This document shows positions 1 through 7,884 of a DNA stretch of 53,003 nt, piece by piece. The translations under genes and the position numbers were made by a program. The first letter of the stretch is position 1. The number at the start of each line of letters is the position of its first letter. The notes below the pieces were generated by a model that saw only the letters and a list, made by a program, of their open reading frames with translations, did no database searches and was not told the DNA's origin. The stretch is taken from the NCBI RefSeq assembly GCF_001704635.1, contig NZ_MAXF01000125.1, forward strand, positions 1-53,003, written 5' to 3'. The DNA is from Streptomyces sparsogenes. GTDB taxonomy: Bacteria > Actinomycetota > Actinomycetes > Streptomycetales > Streptomycetaceae.

Positions 1-25
1 TACTCACCACGGCGGCGCCGAGGGG

Positions 26-907
26 CTACACGTTGGGGACGCGCAGCTTGTCCCAGCTGGTGCGGCCCGGGGTACCGTCCGCGTCATCGCCGGAGTACCC
101 CAGCTTGCGCTGCCACGCCGCGTAGGACTTGCGGTCCGCCTCGGTCCACTCCGGGCCCGGCCCCTCCTCGTACCGCCCGCAGCCCTCGGCGACCAGGCGC
201 TTGCCCATCGCGGTGATGATCCTGCTCTCGCGGCCCATCCGGAAGAAGGCCGAGCCCGGGAACGGCTCGTACTTCGCGGGCGGCTTCGGGGTCTGCGGCT
301 TGGGGCCGTCCGGCTTCGCGCCCAGGCGCTTGGCGATGCGCGAGCGCATGGTGTCCATCGAGAAGCCCCGCGGGTCCACCTTGCCCGGCTGCCACTCCAG
401 GTGGCCGATCACCGACCGCTGGGACCAGCCATGGGCACGGCAGATGGCCGCGGCCACCTTCTCGATCGCCAGCTTCTGCGCCTCGGGCCACGGGTCCTGG
501 CCGTCGCCGAGGTTGATGCACTCGAAGCCGTAGAAGTGGCGGTTGCCGTCCGTGTCGGCCTCGTTGTCGCGGGGCAGCGCGGTCTCGTTGACCACGGCGT
601 TGAGCACGTCGCGGTCGCCGAGGCCCGCGTGGTTGGCCCGGCCGTTGCCGACCAGGTGGACCGCGCCCGACTTGTCGATGACGCCGTGGCACAGCGGCCC
701 CGGCAGGGAGGAGTGGCCCTCGTAGCACAGCTCCACGGAGGAGGCCGTGCCCTTGGTGACGGTGTGGTGGATCATCACCCCGTTCACCGGACCCCAGGGC
801 CCCTTCGAGTTGCGGTTGTGGGTGCGCCAGCTGCGGTACTCGTGGACTTCCAGTCCCTCGTCGCGCAGCGCCTTGAGCAGGCGGTCGGCGGTCAACGGAG
901 TGGCCAT
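26..907 (-). CDS. N-acetylmuramoyl-L-alanine amidase (phage endolysin-like)
   Basis: Predicted to cut the bond between muramic acid and L-alanine in peptidoglycan. The 293-residue protein has an Amidase_2/PGRP domain (about residues 20-195). Probable zinc ligands are H47 in the MIHHT motif, H169 in GHLEW and D178 in the KVDPRG stretch. A Pro/Lys linker (about 198-213) leads to a small C-terminal module (about 215-293) with a WTEADRKSYAAWQ stretch like a peptidoglycan-binding repeat. No signal peptide is seen, so release would need a holin, lysis or another route, as for phage endolysins. AAGGAG lies 9 nt before the ATG. It lies downstream of, and on the same strand as, a tail sheath gene remnant, which suggests phage or contractile-injection ancestry. 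Family call confident; biological role inferred. Confidence 0.88.
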   Translation of the reverse strand: MATPLTADRLLKALRDEGLEVHEYRSWRTHNRNSKGPWGPVNGVMIHHTVTKGTASSVELCYEGHSSLPGPLCHGVIDKSGAVHLVGNGRANHAGLGDRDVLNAVVNETALPRDNEADTDGNRHFYGFECINLGDGQDPWPEAQKLAIEKVAAAICRAHGWSQRSVIGHLEWQPGKVDPRGFSMDTMRSRIAKRLGAKPDGPKPQTPKPPAKYEPFPGSAFFRMGRESRIITAMGKRLVAEGCGRYEEGPGPEWTEADRKSYAAWQRKLGYSGDDADGTPGRTSWDKLRVPNV

Positions 908-980
908 CGTGATGTGCTCCTTCGATGAGGGGGACGTGGTGAGGTACGGATCTCGTGGGCGTGGGGCTCAACCCGCGGGC

Positions 981-1233
981 CTACGCCTCCCGCTGAGGCC
1001 CGGCCTCCGGCTCCGTTTCGGCCGCCGCCCGGGATCGGCCGTCACCCACGCCAGCGGCGCGTAGCGCAGCCCGTTCCGCCGCCTCGGCGATCGGGCGCTG
1101 CACGGCCTCGGGCAGCCGCGGGGTGGGCAGTTGGTCGGAACGCGTTCGCCGACGTGGTGACCGAGGCGATGGCGCGGACGCTGCTGAGAAGCTCTTCGAT
1201 GTATACGCCGGGACAGCCCGCGTGCGTCGGCAT
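981..1233 (-). pseudogene. Remnant of contractile tail sheath gene (deleted and frameshifted)
   Basis: A strong GGAGG ribosome site precedes an ATG at 1233. The first 32 codons contain PGVYIEELLSS followed by an S-V-R-x-I-x-x-V-T-T-S-x-N-A-F pattern. That is the typical N-terminus of a contractile phage tail or extracellular contractile injection system sheath (PGVYIEE...TS.AAF). After the Phe near 1138 the similarity stops. Shifting frame by one base gives about 50 codons (QLPTPRLPEAVQRPIAEAAE...) ending at a TAG at 981-983, which looks like the C-terminus of another or the same gene. The best reading is a large internal deletion plus a frameshift that collapsed a sheath locus. A full sheath has several hundred residues. 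The origin of the C-terminal piece is not recognised. Confidence 0.6.
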
Positions 1234-1634
1234 TCCCCCTCCGTTCTCTGAGTGCATCAAGAGATGAGGAGGGGAAGTGAAGGACACGCGCGGTCGTGCG
1301 GCCGCTTTGCGCACACCTTCTCCAGCACTTCCCCCGTCACACACCCCGCGAAATCGGTACCGCAGGGTTGAGCCGTCGCTTGCGGCTCCTGATGCATCAG
1401 TGCCTCTTTGCCTCTTTGAGTTTCTTTCCCCTCTTCAACGCGGGTCAAGGAGGCGTTCCGGTCATTTCGGTGATCCCGGAATTCTAGATCTTTTTCGCTT
1501 GAGTCCGACTTGGGTGAGTCATTGCGCTGCGGAGATGCGGCGGCGATTCTTGATCGAATGCCGGGGCGAGGGGAGCGGCTGGGGCGGGAACGAGCCGAAT
1601 GGGCGGGCGCTTCGGCGCGCCGCTTCGCGGTCCG
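1234..1634. other. Intergenic stretch without a supported gene
   Basis: About 400 bases between the sheath remnant and the esterase gene. The composition is less GC-rich than its surroundings, with T-rich runs around 1400-1430 and 1485-1500. Short reading frames exist on both strands, but none combines a credible ribosome site with a recognisable protein. On the minus strand this would be the former promoter region of the sheath gene. Confidence 0.5.
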
Positions 1635-1667
1635 CCGGACCCCGGGATATCGCGCGCGCGGGTCCGG
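1635..1667 (-). terminator. Candidate terminator of the SGNH esterase gene
   Basis: Perfect 8-bp inverted repeat CCGGACCC (1635-1642) and GGGTCCGG (1660-1667), immediately downstream of the esterase stop codon on the minus strand. There is no T-run, as is common for Streptomyces terminators. Hairpin seen; function inferred. Confidence 0.5.
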
Positions 1668-1668
1668 G

Positions 1669-3741
1669 TCAGCCGAGCTTGGCGGAGATGATCGGGGCCA
1701 GACGGTCGGCGATGGCGCGGTGGCCCTTGTCGTTCGGGTGGACGGAGTCGGAGAGCTCGTCGGCGGCGAGCCAGCCCGTGGTGTCGACGAAGGAGACCTT
1801 GGCGTCGCCGCCGCTCACGGCGGCGTTCACGGCCGCCTGGGTCTCCGGGACGAAGCGGCCGCGGAAGGTCTCCAAGGCGAATATCCAGGCGTTCGGGTAC
1901 GCGGCGCGGACCTTGCGCAGCAGGCTGGAGTACGCGGCCTGGAACTGAGCCGAGGTCACCCCGCGGCCCACGTCGTTGGTCCCGAGGTTGATGACCACCG
2001 CGTTGGCCTGGTAGCGGGAGAAGTCCCAGTCGGGCGTGATGGCGTTCGGGTTCAGCTTGGTGAACTGCTGTTCCAGGCTCATGCGGTCGTCCGCGGTGTC
2101 CACGAGGGCGGCGCCGCCCTGGGCGATCTGGGTGTGGTCGGCGCCCAGCCGCTCGCCGATGAGCCAGCCGTACGCGGTGCGGGCGTTCTGGGACGTCGTG
2201 GTGCCGACGGTGATCGAATCGCCGATGAATTCGATCAGTTTTTTGGGGGTGGGCGGGGTGAAGGTGGTGGCCCCGCTGTCGAGGGCCAGCCCCTGGAACA
2301 CCGCGTCACCGTGATAGGAGCCCGCGACCACCTGGTAGTTGACCTGCAGGGTGTGGTTTCCGGCGGACAGCGGGGTCGGGGTCAGGTTCACCGTGCCCTT
2401 CGCCTCGTCGTAGAACGTGGCGGGGCCGCCGTCGATGCCGGCCCACAGGTCGATCGCGTCGCGCTGCTTGAGCTTGACGGTGCGCCCCGTGAAGCCGGTG
2501 CGGACGTAGGCGCCCGCCCAGTAGGGGGTGTAGGCGGTGGTGGAGGTCTTGGTGTCCCAGCGGCCGGTGAACTTGACGTTGGGGTCGCCCGGGGCCCCGG
2601 GGGCGACGGCCGCCGCCTCGGTGGCGGCGGCGCCCAGCTTCGCGGCGACGATCGGGGCGAGGCGGCCCGCGAACTTGGTGTGGCCGGACTCGTTGGGGTG
2701 CCCGTTGCCGTCCTCGTAGTCGGTGCCGTCGGTGAGCCAGCCCGTGGTGTCGACGTAGGAGACCTTGGCGTCCCCGGCGCTGTTGCGGGCGCTGACGGCG
2801 GCCTTGGTCTCGGTCACATACCGCTTCTTGAGGGTCTGGACGGCGAAGAGGACCGCGTTCGGGTACGTGGCGCGGATGTCGCGGAGCAGGCCGGTGTACG
2901 CCGCCTGGAACTCGGCCCCGGTGACGCCGTGCCCGATGTCGTTGGTGCCGAGGTTGATGACCACCGCGCTCGCCTGGTAGCGGGAGAAGTCCCAGTTCCG
3001 GTCGCCGGTGGAGGCGGTCTTGAAGAACTGGGTGGCCAGCCCGGTGCAGCCGTCCTTGCCCACCAGGCAGTAGCCCGAGCGGGCGATCTGGGTGTGCCGC
3101 ATGCCCAGCTGCTCGCCGGTCTTCCAGGCGTAGGAGTCGAGCGCGAGGCGGTCGGTCAGGGCGCCGGCGGTGATGGAGTCCCCGACGAACTCGATGAGCT
3201 TCGCGGGGACCTGGGGTGCGGTCGTGCCCGCGCCCGGGTCCAGGACGAGGCCCTGGAAGACGGTGTCACCCGAGCGGTAGGAGATCCGGAGGGTGTGATT
3301 GCCCTGGGGGAGGGGCCGCGGGGTGAGGTCGACGGTGCCCCTGACGCCCGCGTAGAAGACGTCGGCGCCGCCGTCCACGCCGGCGTAGAAGTTCACCGCG
3401 TCGCGGACCTTGACCTTCACGGTCGTCCCGGTGAAGGCCGTCTGGAGATAGCCGCCGGTCCAGTTGGGCACGGCGGCGGTGCCCGAGCTCAGGTCCCAGC
3501 GGCCGACGTAGGAGATGTTCGGGTCGGTTACCGAGCCGTTGCCCAGGGTCTGGGTGGCGTGCGCCGCCTGGGCGACGTGCGCCCCCTGGATGGCGTGCGC
3601 CGCGGCGTGCGCGCGGGGGCCGCCCGGGGCCAGACCCCAGACGGTAACAGACGTGGTCATGACAAGCAGAAGCATTCCGCGTGCCGCGCGGGCGACCGCA
3701 CGGGCGGGTGATCTCCTGACGGGGGATGCGGTCGGCTGCAT
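1669..3741 (-). CDS. Secreted tandem SGNH/GDSL esterase (CE2-like, two catalytic units)
   Basis: Likely an extracellular carbohydrate or acetyl esterase. The 690-residue protein starts with an Arg-rich, hydrophobic signal peptide ending near AHA (about residue 47). It then contains the same unit twice: a beta-sandwich (about 75-170 and 387-490) followed by an SGNH hydrolase domain (about 180-370 and 500-690), the layout of carbohydrate esterase family 2. Unit 1 has GDSI with S189, GTND with N267 and H348. Unit 2 has S509, N589 and D665-x2-H668. In unit 1 the acidic residue before the His is D344 with three residues between, one more than the usual DxxH. The promoter holds a near-perfect CebR box, so induction by cello-oligosaccharides is likely. 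Substrate unproven; family confident. Confidence 0.85.
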   Translation of the reverse strand: MQPTASPVRRSPARAVARAARGMLLLVMTTSVTVWGLAPGGPRAHAAAHAIQGAHVAQAAHATQTLGNGSVTDPNISYVGRWDLSSGTAAVPNWTGGYLQTAFTGTTVKVKVRDAVNFYAGVDGGADVFYAGVRGTVDLTPRPLPQGNHTLRISYRSGDTVFQGLVLDPGAGTTAPQVPAKLIEFVGDSITAGALTDRLALDSYAWKTGEQLGMRHTQIARSGYCLVGKDGCTGLATQFFKTASTGDRNWDFSRYQASAVVINLGTNDIGHGVTGAEFQAAYTGLLRDIRATYPNAVLFAVQTLKKRYVTETKAAVSARNSAGDAKVSYVDTTGWLTDGTDYEDGNGHPNESGHTKFAGRLAPIVAAKLGAAATEAAAVAPGAPGDPNVKFTGRWDTKTSTTAYTPYWAGAYVRTGFTGRTVKLKQRDAIDLWAGIDGGPATFYDEAKGTVNLTPTPLSAGNHTLQVNYQVVAGSYHGDAVFQGLALDSGATTFTPPTPKKLIEFIGDSITVGTTTSQNARTAYGWLIGERLGADHTQIAQGGAALVDTADDRMSLEQQFTKLNPNAITPDWDFSRYQANAVVINLGTNDVGRGVTSAQFQAAYSSLLRKVRAAYPNAWIFALETFRGRFVPETQAAVNAAVSGGDAKVSFVDTTGWLAADELSDSVHPNDKGHRAIADRLAPIISAKLG

Positions 3742-3790
3742 GGGCCGTCCTCTCTGGCGGGGGTGGGCGCGGGCGCCGGCCCGGGAACCG

Positions 3791-3804
3791 GGGGAGCGCT
3801 CCCA
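3791..3804. promoter_or_regulatory. CebR-type operator (cellobiose/cellotriose regulon)
   Basis: The site reads GGGGAGCGCTCCCA and matches the Streptomyces CebR consensus TGGGAGCGCTCCCA at 13 of 14 positions, with a perfect 12-bp palindromic core. It lies about 50 nt before the ATG of the divergently read (minus strand) SGNH esterase, a good place for repression. Consensus known from published Streptomyces work; binding here inferred. Confidence 0.75.
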
Positions 3805-3830
3805 TCGCGGGCGCGCCCACGATGGAAGCG

Positions 3831-3844
3831 TTGAATCGGTTCAA
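3831..3844. promoter_or_regulatory. Second LacI/GalR-type palindrome upstream of the esterase
   Basis: TTGAATCGGTTCAA: 5-bp perfect arms around a central CG, the usual layout of LacI-family operators. It sits 27 bp upstream of the CebR box, so the promoter may answer to two LacI-family proteins. Palindrome seen; regulator unknown. Confidence 0.5.
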
Positions 3845-3862
3845 CGTCAAGAGAGGTGACCA

Positions 3863-3893
3863 GGTTCGAAAATCCCTGTTGAAAGTTCGAACC
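3863..3893. promoter_or_regulatory. Inverted repeat GGTTCGAA...TTCGAACC
   Basis: Perfect 8-bp arms at 3863-3870 and 3886-3893, 15 bases apart. It lies between the esterase promoter and the 3' end of the small gene at 3903. It could be an operator, or a hairpin ending the transcript of that gene. No T-run. Confidence 0.4.
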
Positions 3894-3902
3894 GAAAGGT
3901 CG

Positions 3903-4163
3903 TCAAAAGGTTTCGTCCGGGCTGCCGATGACATCCCGGACGGTCTCGACGATCTCCGGTACCGCCCCCGCGGGGGCCGGGTCGAGCGCCACCTGGCGCT
4001 CGAACTCGGCCAGTGCCTCCCGCATCATGGTGGGGTGTTGCACAAAGGTGAGCTGGACGACCTCGGCCCCACTGTCCACATAGTCCCGCTCCCCCTTCTC
4101 CAGGGCGGTGACCAGGTCCCACATCAGGCCGACCGCCTCGCTCGCGTCCTGCGGTGAGTGCAT
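3903..4163 (-). CDS. Small acidic protein of unknown function (86 aa)
   Basis: GGAGG lies 5 nt before the ATG at 4163, and codon use matches the neighbours, so this looks like a real gene. The protein is acidic and helical, without a signal peptide, membrane segment or Cys cluster. It has the character of a small soluble cytoplasmic protein. I do not recognise the family. It lies upstream of the esterase on the same strand, but 161 bp with the CebR box separate them, so they are probably transcribed independently. Confidence 0.65.
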   Translation of the reverse strand: MHSPQDASEAVGLMWDLVTALEKGERDYVDSGAEVVQLTFVQHPTMMREALAEFERQVALDPAPAGAVPEIVETVRDVIGSPDETF

Positions 4164-4324
4164 GACATCCTCCGCTGGTCCCGTGACTCACGTACGGTCC
4201 CGTTCCTCGGACTGAGAGTGTCCCGCCTCGCCGCGGCGTCGCGCAGCCGTAATGCGATAAGCGACAACGCGCGTCGGGCTTCGACCGGTTTCCGTGCGGT
4301 CTGTGTACGGTCGGCCGTCGCGGG

Positions 4325-5650
4325 CTACCAGCGCGGAACGGACGGGGTGACCCAGTCCGGCTCGACGACGCGCATGGCCGCCGTGTCGTCCCGGTCCCGG
4401 AGGGTGCCGTCGTCGTCCAGCCACCGCTGGTGGAGGGCGGCCAGCTCGGCGCGGTCGAGTTCGACGCCCAGGCCGGGCGCGTCGGACACGTCCAAGTGGC
4501 CGTCGCGGAAGGTGAGCCGCTCGGTGACGACGTCCTCGGTCTGCCAGGGGTAGTGGCTGTCGCACGCGTAGTCCAGGTTGGCCACCGTCGCGGCCACATG
4601 GGTCATCGCGGCCAGGCTGATGCCCAGGTGGGTGTTGGAGTGCATGGACAGGCCCACCCCGAAGGCGCGGCAGATGGCGGCCAGGTCGCGGGTGTTGCGC
4701 AGCCCGCCCCAGTAGTGGTGGTCGGACAGCACCACCTGCACCGCGTCCCGGGTGAAGGCCTCTCGGATCTCGCCGAAGGTGGTCACGCACATGTTGGTGG
4801 CCAGCGGCACCCCGGCCGCGGCGGCGACCTGGGCCATCCCCTCGGTGCCCGTGGTGGGGTCCTCCAGGTACTCCAGGACGTCGCGCAGCGCCCCGGCGAC
4901 CTTCAGGGAGGTCTCCACCGACCAGGCGCCGTTCGGGTCCAGTCGCAGCGGCCGCCCGGGGAACCGCTCGGCCAGCGCCCGGATCGCGGCGATCTCCTGG
5001 TCCGGCTCGAACACCCCGCCCTTGAGCTTGAAGGAGCCGAAGCCGTAGTCGCGGGCGAAGCGTTCGGCCTGCGCCACCACGCCGGCCGGGTCGAGCGCCG
5101 CGTCCCAGTCGTCGGGCTCGCCCGCGCCGCCCGGGTGCTCGGCCCAGCGGTAGAACAGATACGCGCTGTACTCGACGCGGTCGCGGACCTTGCCGCCCAG
5201 CAGGGCGTGCACCGGCATCCCGACGGCCTTGCCCCAGGCGTCCAGGCAGGCCACCTCGAATCCGGAGAGGATCGACAGCCGCAGCTTGTCCGCGGTCTGC
5301 ACCCCGCGCTGCCCGCCGACGTCCAGCGCGTTCTCGACCTGGGCGGGGTCCACCGCGACCTCGTCGGCCAGCGCGAACAGCGCGTTCAGGTCGTTCGCGG
5401 CGCGCCCTTCGAGCTTGGCGGCCAGCGGCCGGGCGAGTTCCAGGTACTTGGTGTCGCCGTAGGTCTCGCCGAGGCCCGTCACCCCGCCGGCCGTGACCAC
5501 CTCGATGATCAGCCGGGGCGTGTAGGGCTGGTGCACACCCTGGGTGTTCAGCAGCGGCGGATCGGCCACCAGGATCGGGGTCAGCCGCACCTCGCTGATG
5601 GTCAGGTCGGGGATGCGGGCCGTCGGGGTCGCCGGGGGCGTCGGGGTCAT
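4325..5650 (-). CDS. gudD: Glucarate dehydratase (enolase superfamily)
   Basis: Converts D-glucarate (or L-idarate) to 5-dehydro-4-deoxy-D-glucarate in the cytoplasm. The 441-residue length is typical. The N-terminal capping domain (about 15-150) is followed by the barrel with the KLK motif (K208, K210), metal ligands D238 in DPNGAW, E263 and a later Asn/Asp pair (about N286, D310), and the H337/H341 SMHSNTH segment expected for GudD. It is divergent from an IclR regulator whose product probably controls it through the palindrome at 5717-5731. Its ATG overlaps the stop of an 18-codon upstream reading frame (ATGA). The pathway's next enzyme, 5-dehydro-4-deoxyglucarate dehydratase, was not found in the window; the DapA-family protein at 21.4 kb does not look like it. 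Confidence 0.92.
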   Translation of the reverse strand: MTPTPPATPTARIPDLTISEVRLTPILVADPPLLNTQGVHQPYTPRLIIEVVTAGGVTGLGETYGDTKYLELARPLAAKLEGRAANDLNALFALADEVAVDPAQVENALDVGGQRGVQTADKLRLSILSGFEVACLDAWGKAVGMPVHALLGGKVRDRVEYSAYLFYRWAEHPGGAGEPDDWDAALDPAGVVAQAERFARDYGFGSFKLKGGVFEPDQEIAAIRALAERFPGRPLRLDPNGAWSVETSLKVAGALRDVLEYLEDPTTGTEGMAQVAAAAGVPLATNMCVTTFGEIREAFTRDAVQVVLSDHHYWGGLRNTRDLAAICRAFGVGLSMHSNTHLGISLAAMTHVAATVANLDYACDSHYPWQTEDVVTERLTFRDGHLDVSDAPGLGVELDRAELAALHQRWLDDDGTLRDRDDTAAMRVVEPDWVTPSVPRW

Positions 5651-5703
5651 CGGGTGTCTCCCGCGAGGCCGGGGGCCGTTACGCAGGCCGTTACGCCGGT
5701 CAT
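5647..5703 (-). CDS. Possible 18-codon leader ORF upstream of gudD
   Basis: The frame MTGVTACVTAPGLAGDTR begins at an ATG preceded by GGGAGA (5-nt spacing). It ends in a TGA that overlaps the gudD ATG as ATGA, the classical geometry for translational coupling. Whether it is translated is inferred. It could also be an accidental frame in the leader RNA. Confidence 0.35.
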   Translation of the reverse strand: MTGVTACVTAPGLAGDTR

Positions 5704-5716
5704 GGCGTCTCCCTAT

Positions 5717-5731
5717 ATAGATAGCGTCTAT
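5717..5731. promoter_or_regulatory. Candidate IclR-family operator between gudD and its regulator
   Basis: ATAGA-N5-TCTAT, an AT-rich perfect inverted repeat in an otherwise GC-rich gap between two divergent genes. It lies about 15 bp upstream of the leader ORF start, where it would cover the gudD promoter. AT-rich palindromes here are typical of IclR-family sites; binding inferred. Confidence 0.5.
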
Positions 5732-5819
5732 GTATGAAGATGGAGGCTAGGGAGGTGGACGAGGGCCCGTCAATACCCGTGACGGCGGTCGTCGCGGCGC
5801 GCCGTTTACGATCTGACGC

Positions 5820-6611
5820 ATGTCCGATACCGGCGGCGTACGCGAAGTGAAGTCCGCGGCCCGCACCGTCGAGCTGCTGGAACTGCTCGCCGCGCGCGGC
5901 GACCGCCCGGCCCGGCTGCGCGAGCTCGCCGACCAGCTCGGGGTGCCGCGCAGCAGCATGTACGCGCTCCTGCAGACGCTGATCGACCGGGGCTGGGTGC
6001 GCACCGACGCCACCGGCTCGCTCTACGGCATCGGCATCCGCGCCCTGCTCGCCGGCACCAACTACCTGGACAGCGACCCGCGGGTGCGCACCGCCCGGCC
6101 GTACCTCGACGAGGCGTCCGACGCGCTCGGCGAGACCATCCACTTCGCCCGGCTCGACGGCGGCGACGTCGTCTATCTCGCCACCCGTGAGTCACATGAA
6201 TATCTGCGGCCCTTCAGTCGGGTCGGCCGCAGGCTCCCCGCGTACGCGGGCGCGCTCGGCAAGGCGCTCCTGGCCGAGCGGGACGAGGCCCGGCTGCCCC
6301 TGCCCGACGGCCCCTGGGAGCGGCTGACGCCCAACACCCACGCCGACCGCGCCTCGCTGGCCGCGGATCTGGCGCGGGTGCGGGAGCGGGGCTACGCGAT
6401 CGACCGCGAGGAGGGCGTCGCGGGGATCGCGGGCTTCGGGTTCGCCCTGCGCTACGACTCGCCCGCCGTCGACGCGATCAGCTGCTCGGTGCCGACCGCC
6501 CGGCTGACGGAGGAGCACGAGCGGCGGATCGTCACCGTCATGCGCGAGATCCGCGGCCGCATCGAGGCCGCGACCCCTGGCGCCGCGGCATCCGCCCCGC
6601 AGTGGCGTTAG
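5820..6611 (+). CDS. IclR-family transcriptional regulator
   Basis: DNA-binding regulator, 263 residues, normal for the family. An N-terminal winged helix-turn-helix (about residues 8-75, with LRELADQLGVPRSSMYALLQTL as the recognition region) is followed by the IclR effector domain (about 80-250), including a SRVGRRLPAYAGALGKALLA stretch typical of these sensors. It is divergent from gudD, so it most likely senses glucarate or a degradation product and controls gudD; this is inferred from position only. The following gene, on the same strand 160 bp away, has its own palindrome and may be separately regulated. Confidence 0.9.
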   Translation: MSDTGGVREVKSAARTVELLELLAARGDRPARLRELADQLGVPRSSMYALLQTLIDRGWVRTDATGSLYGIGIRALLAGTNYLDSDPRVRTARPYLDEASDALGETIHFARLDGGDVVYLATRESHEYLRPFSRVGRRLPAYAGALGKALLAERDEARLPLPDGPWERLTPNTHADRASLAADLARVRERGYAIDREEGVAGIAGFGFALRYDSPAVDAISCSVPTARLTEEHERRIVTVMREIRGRIEAATPGAAASAPQWR

Positions 6612-6669
6612 ATCCCGGGGGCGTCGGTTCCCGCCGTGGCGCCGAGTGGTCCGCCCCGGCGTTAAGTTT

Positions 6670-6696
6670 GATGACGGTCGAAATTTGACAGTCATC
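6670..6696. promoter_or_regulatory. Inverted repeat upstream of the oxidoreductase gene
   Basis: GATGAC (6670-6675) and GTCATC (6691-6696) flank an AT-richer 15-base core containing AATTTGACA. It sits about 80 bp before the next start codon, as an operator would. Regulator unknown. Confidence 0.4.
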
Positions 6697-6773
6697 GTAC
6701 TTTCCGCTTGGGTCGAGCCACGGCGGCGCGGCCCGCGCGCGGCCGTCACCGTGTGCGAGAAGGGGGAGACGTG

Positions 6774-7775
6774 ATGGCCAGAACAGTACGGTTCCATGAG
6801 CACGGCGGGCCGGAGGTGCTGCGGCTGGAGGACGTGGAGGTCGGCGAGCCCGGCCCCGGGGAGCTGCTGATCCGCGTGGACGCGATCGGCCTCAACCGCG
6901 CCGAAGTGCTCTTCCGCGGCGGCCACTACATCGAGCAGGTCAGGCGGTTTCCCGCCCGGCTCGGTACCGAGGCCGCCGGCGTGGTCGAGGCCGTCGGCGC
7001 CCAGGTGACGGGGTTCCGGATCGGTCAGCCGGTCAGTGTGGTGCCCGCGTTCTCCATGAACGACTACGGCGTCTACGCGGAGCGCGCGATCGTCCCCGCC
7101 GCCGCCGTCGTACACCGCCCCGAGGGGCTCGACGCGGTGGCCGGGGCGGCGGTGTGGATGCCGTATCTGACGGCCTACGGCGCGCTGGTGGAGGTCGGCG
7201 GGATGCGCGCCGGCGACACCGTCGTCCTGACCGCGGCGTCCAGCAGCGTGGGGCTGGCCGCCCTCCAGATCGCCCGACGCGTCGGAGCGGTGCCCCTCGC
7301 CACCACGCGCACCGGCGCCAAGAAGGACGCGCTGCTCGAGGCGGGCGCGGCCGAGGTGATCGTCACCGACGAGGAGAACCTCGTCGACCGCGTCCTCGAC
7401 CTGACCGGGGGCCGGGGGGCCGAGTTCGTCTTCGACGCCGTCGCCGGACCCGGAGTGGTGGACCTGGCCAAGGTGGTCGCCCCCGACGGCACGCTCTTCC
7501 TGTACGGCGCGCTGAGCGGCGAGACGACCCCCTACCCGGGGTTCGAACTGGGCATGCCCGCGATGAACATGCGCACCTACACCGTCACCCGCGAGCTGAC
7601 CGCGCACCCCGAGCGCCTGCGCCGCGCCGAGGCGTTCGTCTCCTCCGGCCTGCGCACCGGTGCCTTCCGACCCGTCGTGGACCGCACCTTCCCCCTGGAC
7701 GAGATCGCCGAAGCCCACCGGTACATGCAGGCGGGCGCCCAGGTGGGCAAGATCGTCGTCACCGTCGACCACTGA
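6774..7775 (+). CDS. Zinc-independent quinone oxidoreductase-like MDR family enzyme
   Basis: NADPH-dependent reductase of the medium-chain dehydrogenase/reductase family, 333 residues. The N-terminal GroES-like domain (about 1-125) contains GTEAAGVVEAVG, and the Rossmann domain (about 130-275) has an SSSVGLAALQIARRVGA nucleotide-binding turn. The cysteine cluster of zinc alcohol dehydrogenases is absent, which favours a quinone or enoyl reductase. The ATG at 6774 is chosen because AGGGGGAG lies just upstream and the family sequence begins there; an overlapping GTG at 6771 is possible. It follows the IclR gene on the same strand but is probably a separate unit. Substrate not predictable. Confidence 0.85.
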   Translation: MARTVRFHEHGGPEVLRLEDVEVGEPGPGELLIRVDAIGLNRAEVLFRGGHYIEQVRRFPARLGTEAAGVVEAVGAQVTGFRIGQPVSVVPAFSMNDYGVYAERAIVPAAAVVHRPEGLDAVAGAAVWMPYLTAYGALVEVGGMRAGDTVVLTAASSSVGLAALQIARRVGAVPLATTRTGAKKDALLEAGAAEVIVTDEENLVDRVLDLTGGRGAEFVFDAVAGPGVVDLAKVVAPDGTLFLYGALSGETTPYPGFELGMPAMNMRTYTVTRELTAHPERLRRAEAFVSSGLRTGAFRPVVDRTFPLDEIAEAHRYMQAGAQVGKIVVTVDH

Positions 7776-7884
7776 CCGCCTCCGCGGGCGGCCGGGCCCG
7801 GCGTCTGCCGTCAAACCAGCGTCTGCCGTCAAAGGGGGCGGGGCGGCGTCCCAGGCCGTCCGGGCCGCAGGCACAATCCCTGCC

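Noticed and set aside
1296..1487. 63-codon plus-strand frame in the gap after the sheath remnant
   Set aside because: GTG/ATG starts lack a ribosome site, codon positions lack the usual G/C third-base bias, and no family resemblance.
1510..3711. Very long open frame opposite the SGNH esterase
   Set aside because: Its composition (Gly/Val/Arg/Asp-rich, no domain) is that of the complementary strand of a high-GC gene; the minus strand carries signal peptide and catalytic motifs.
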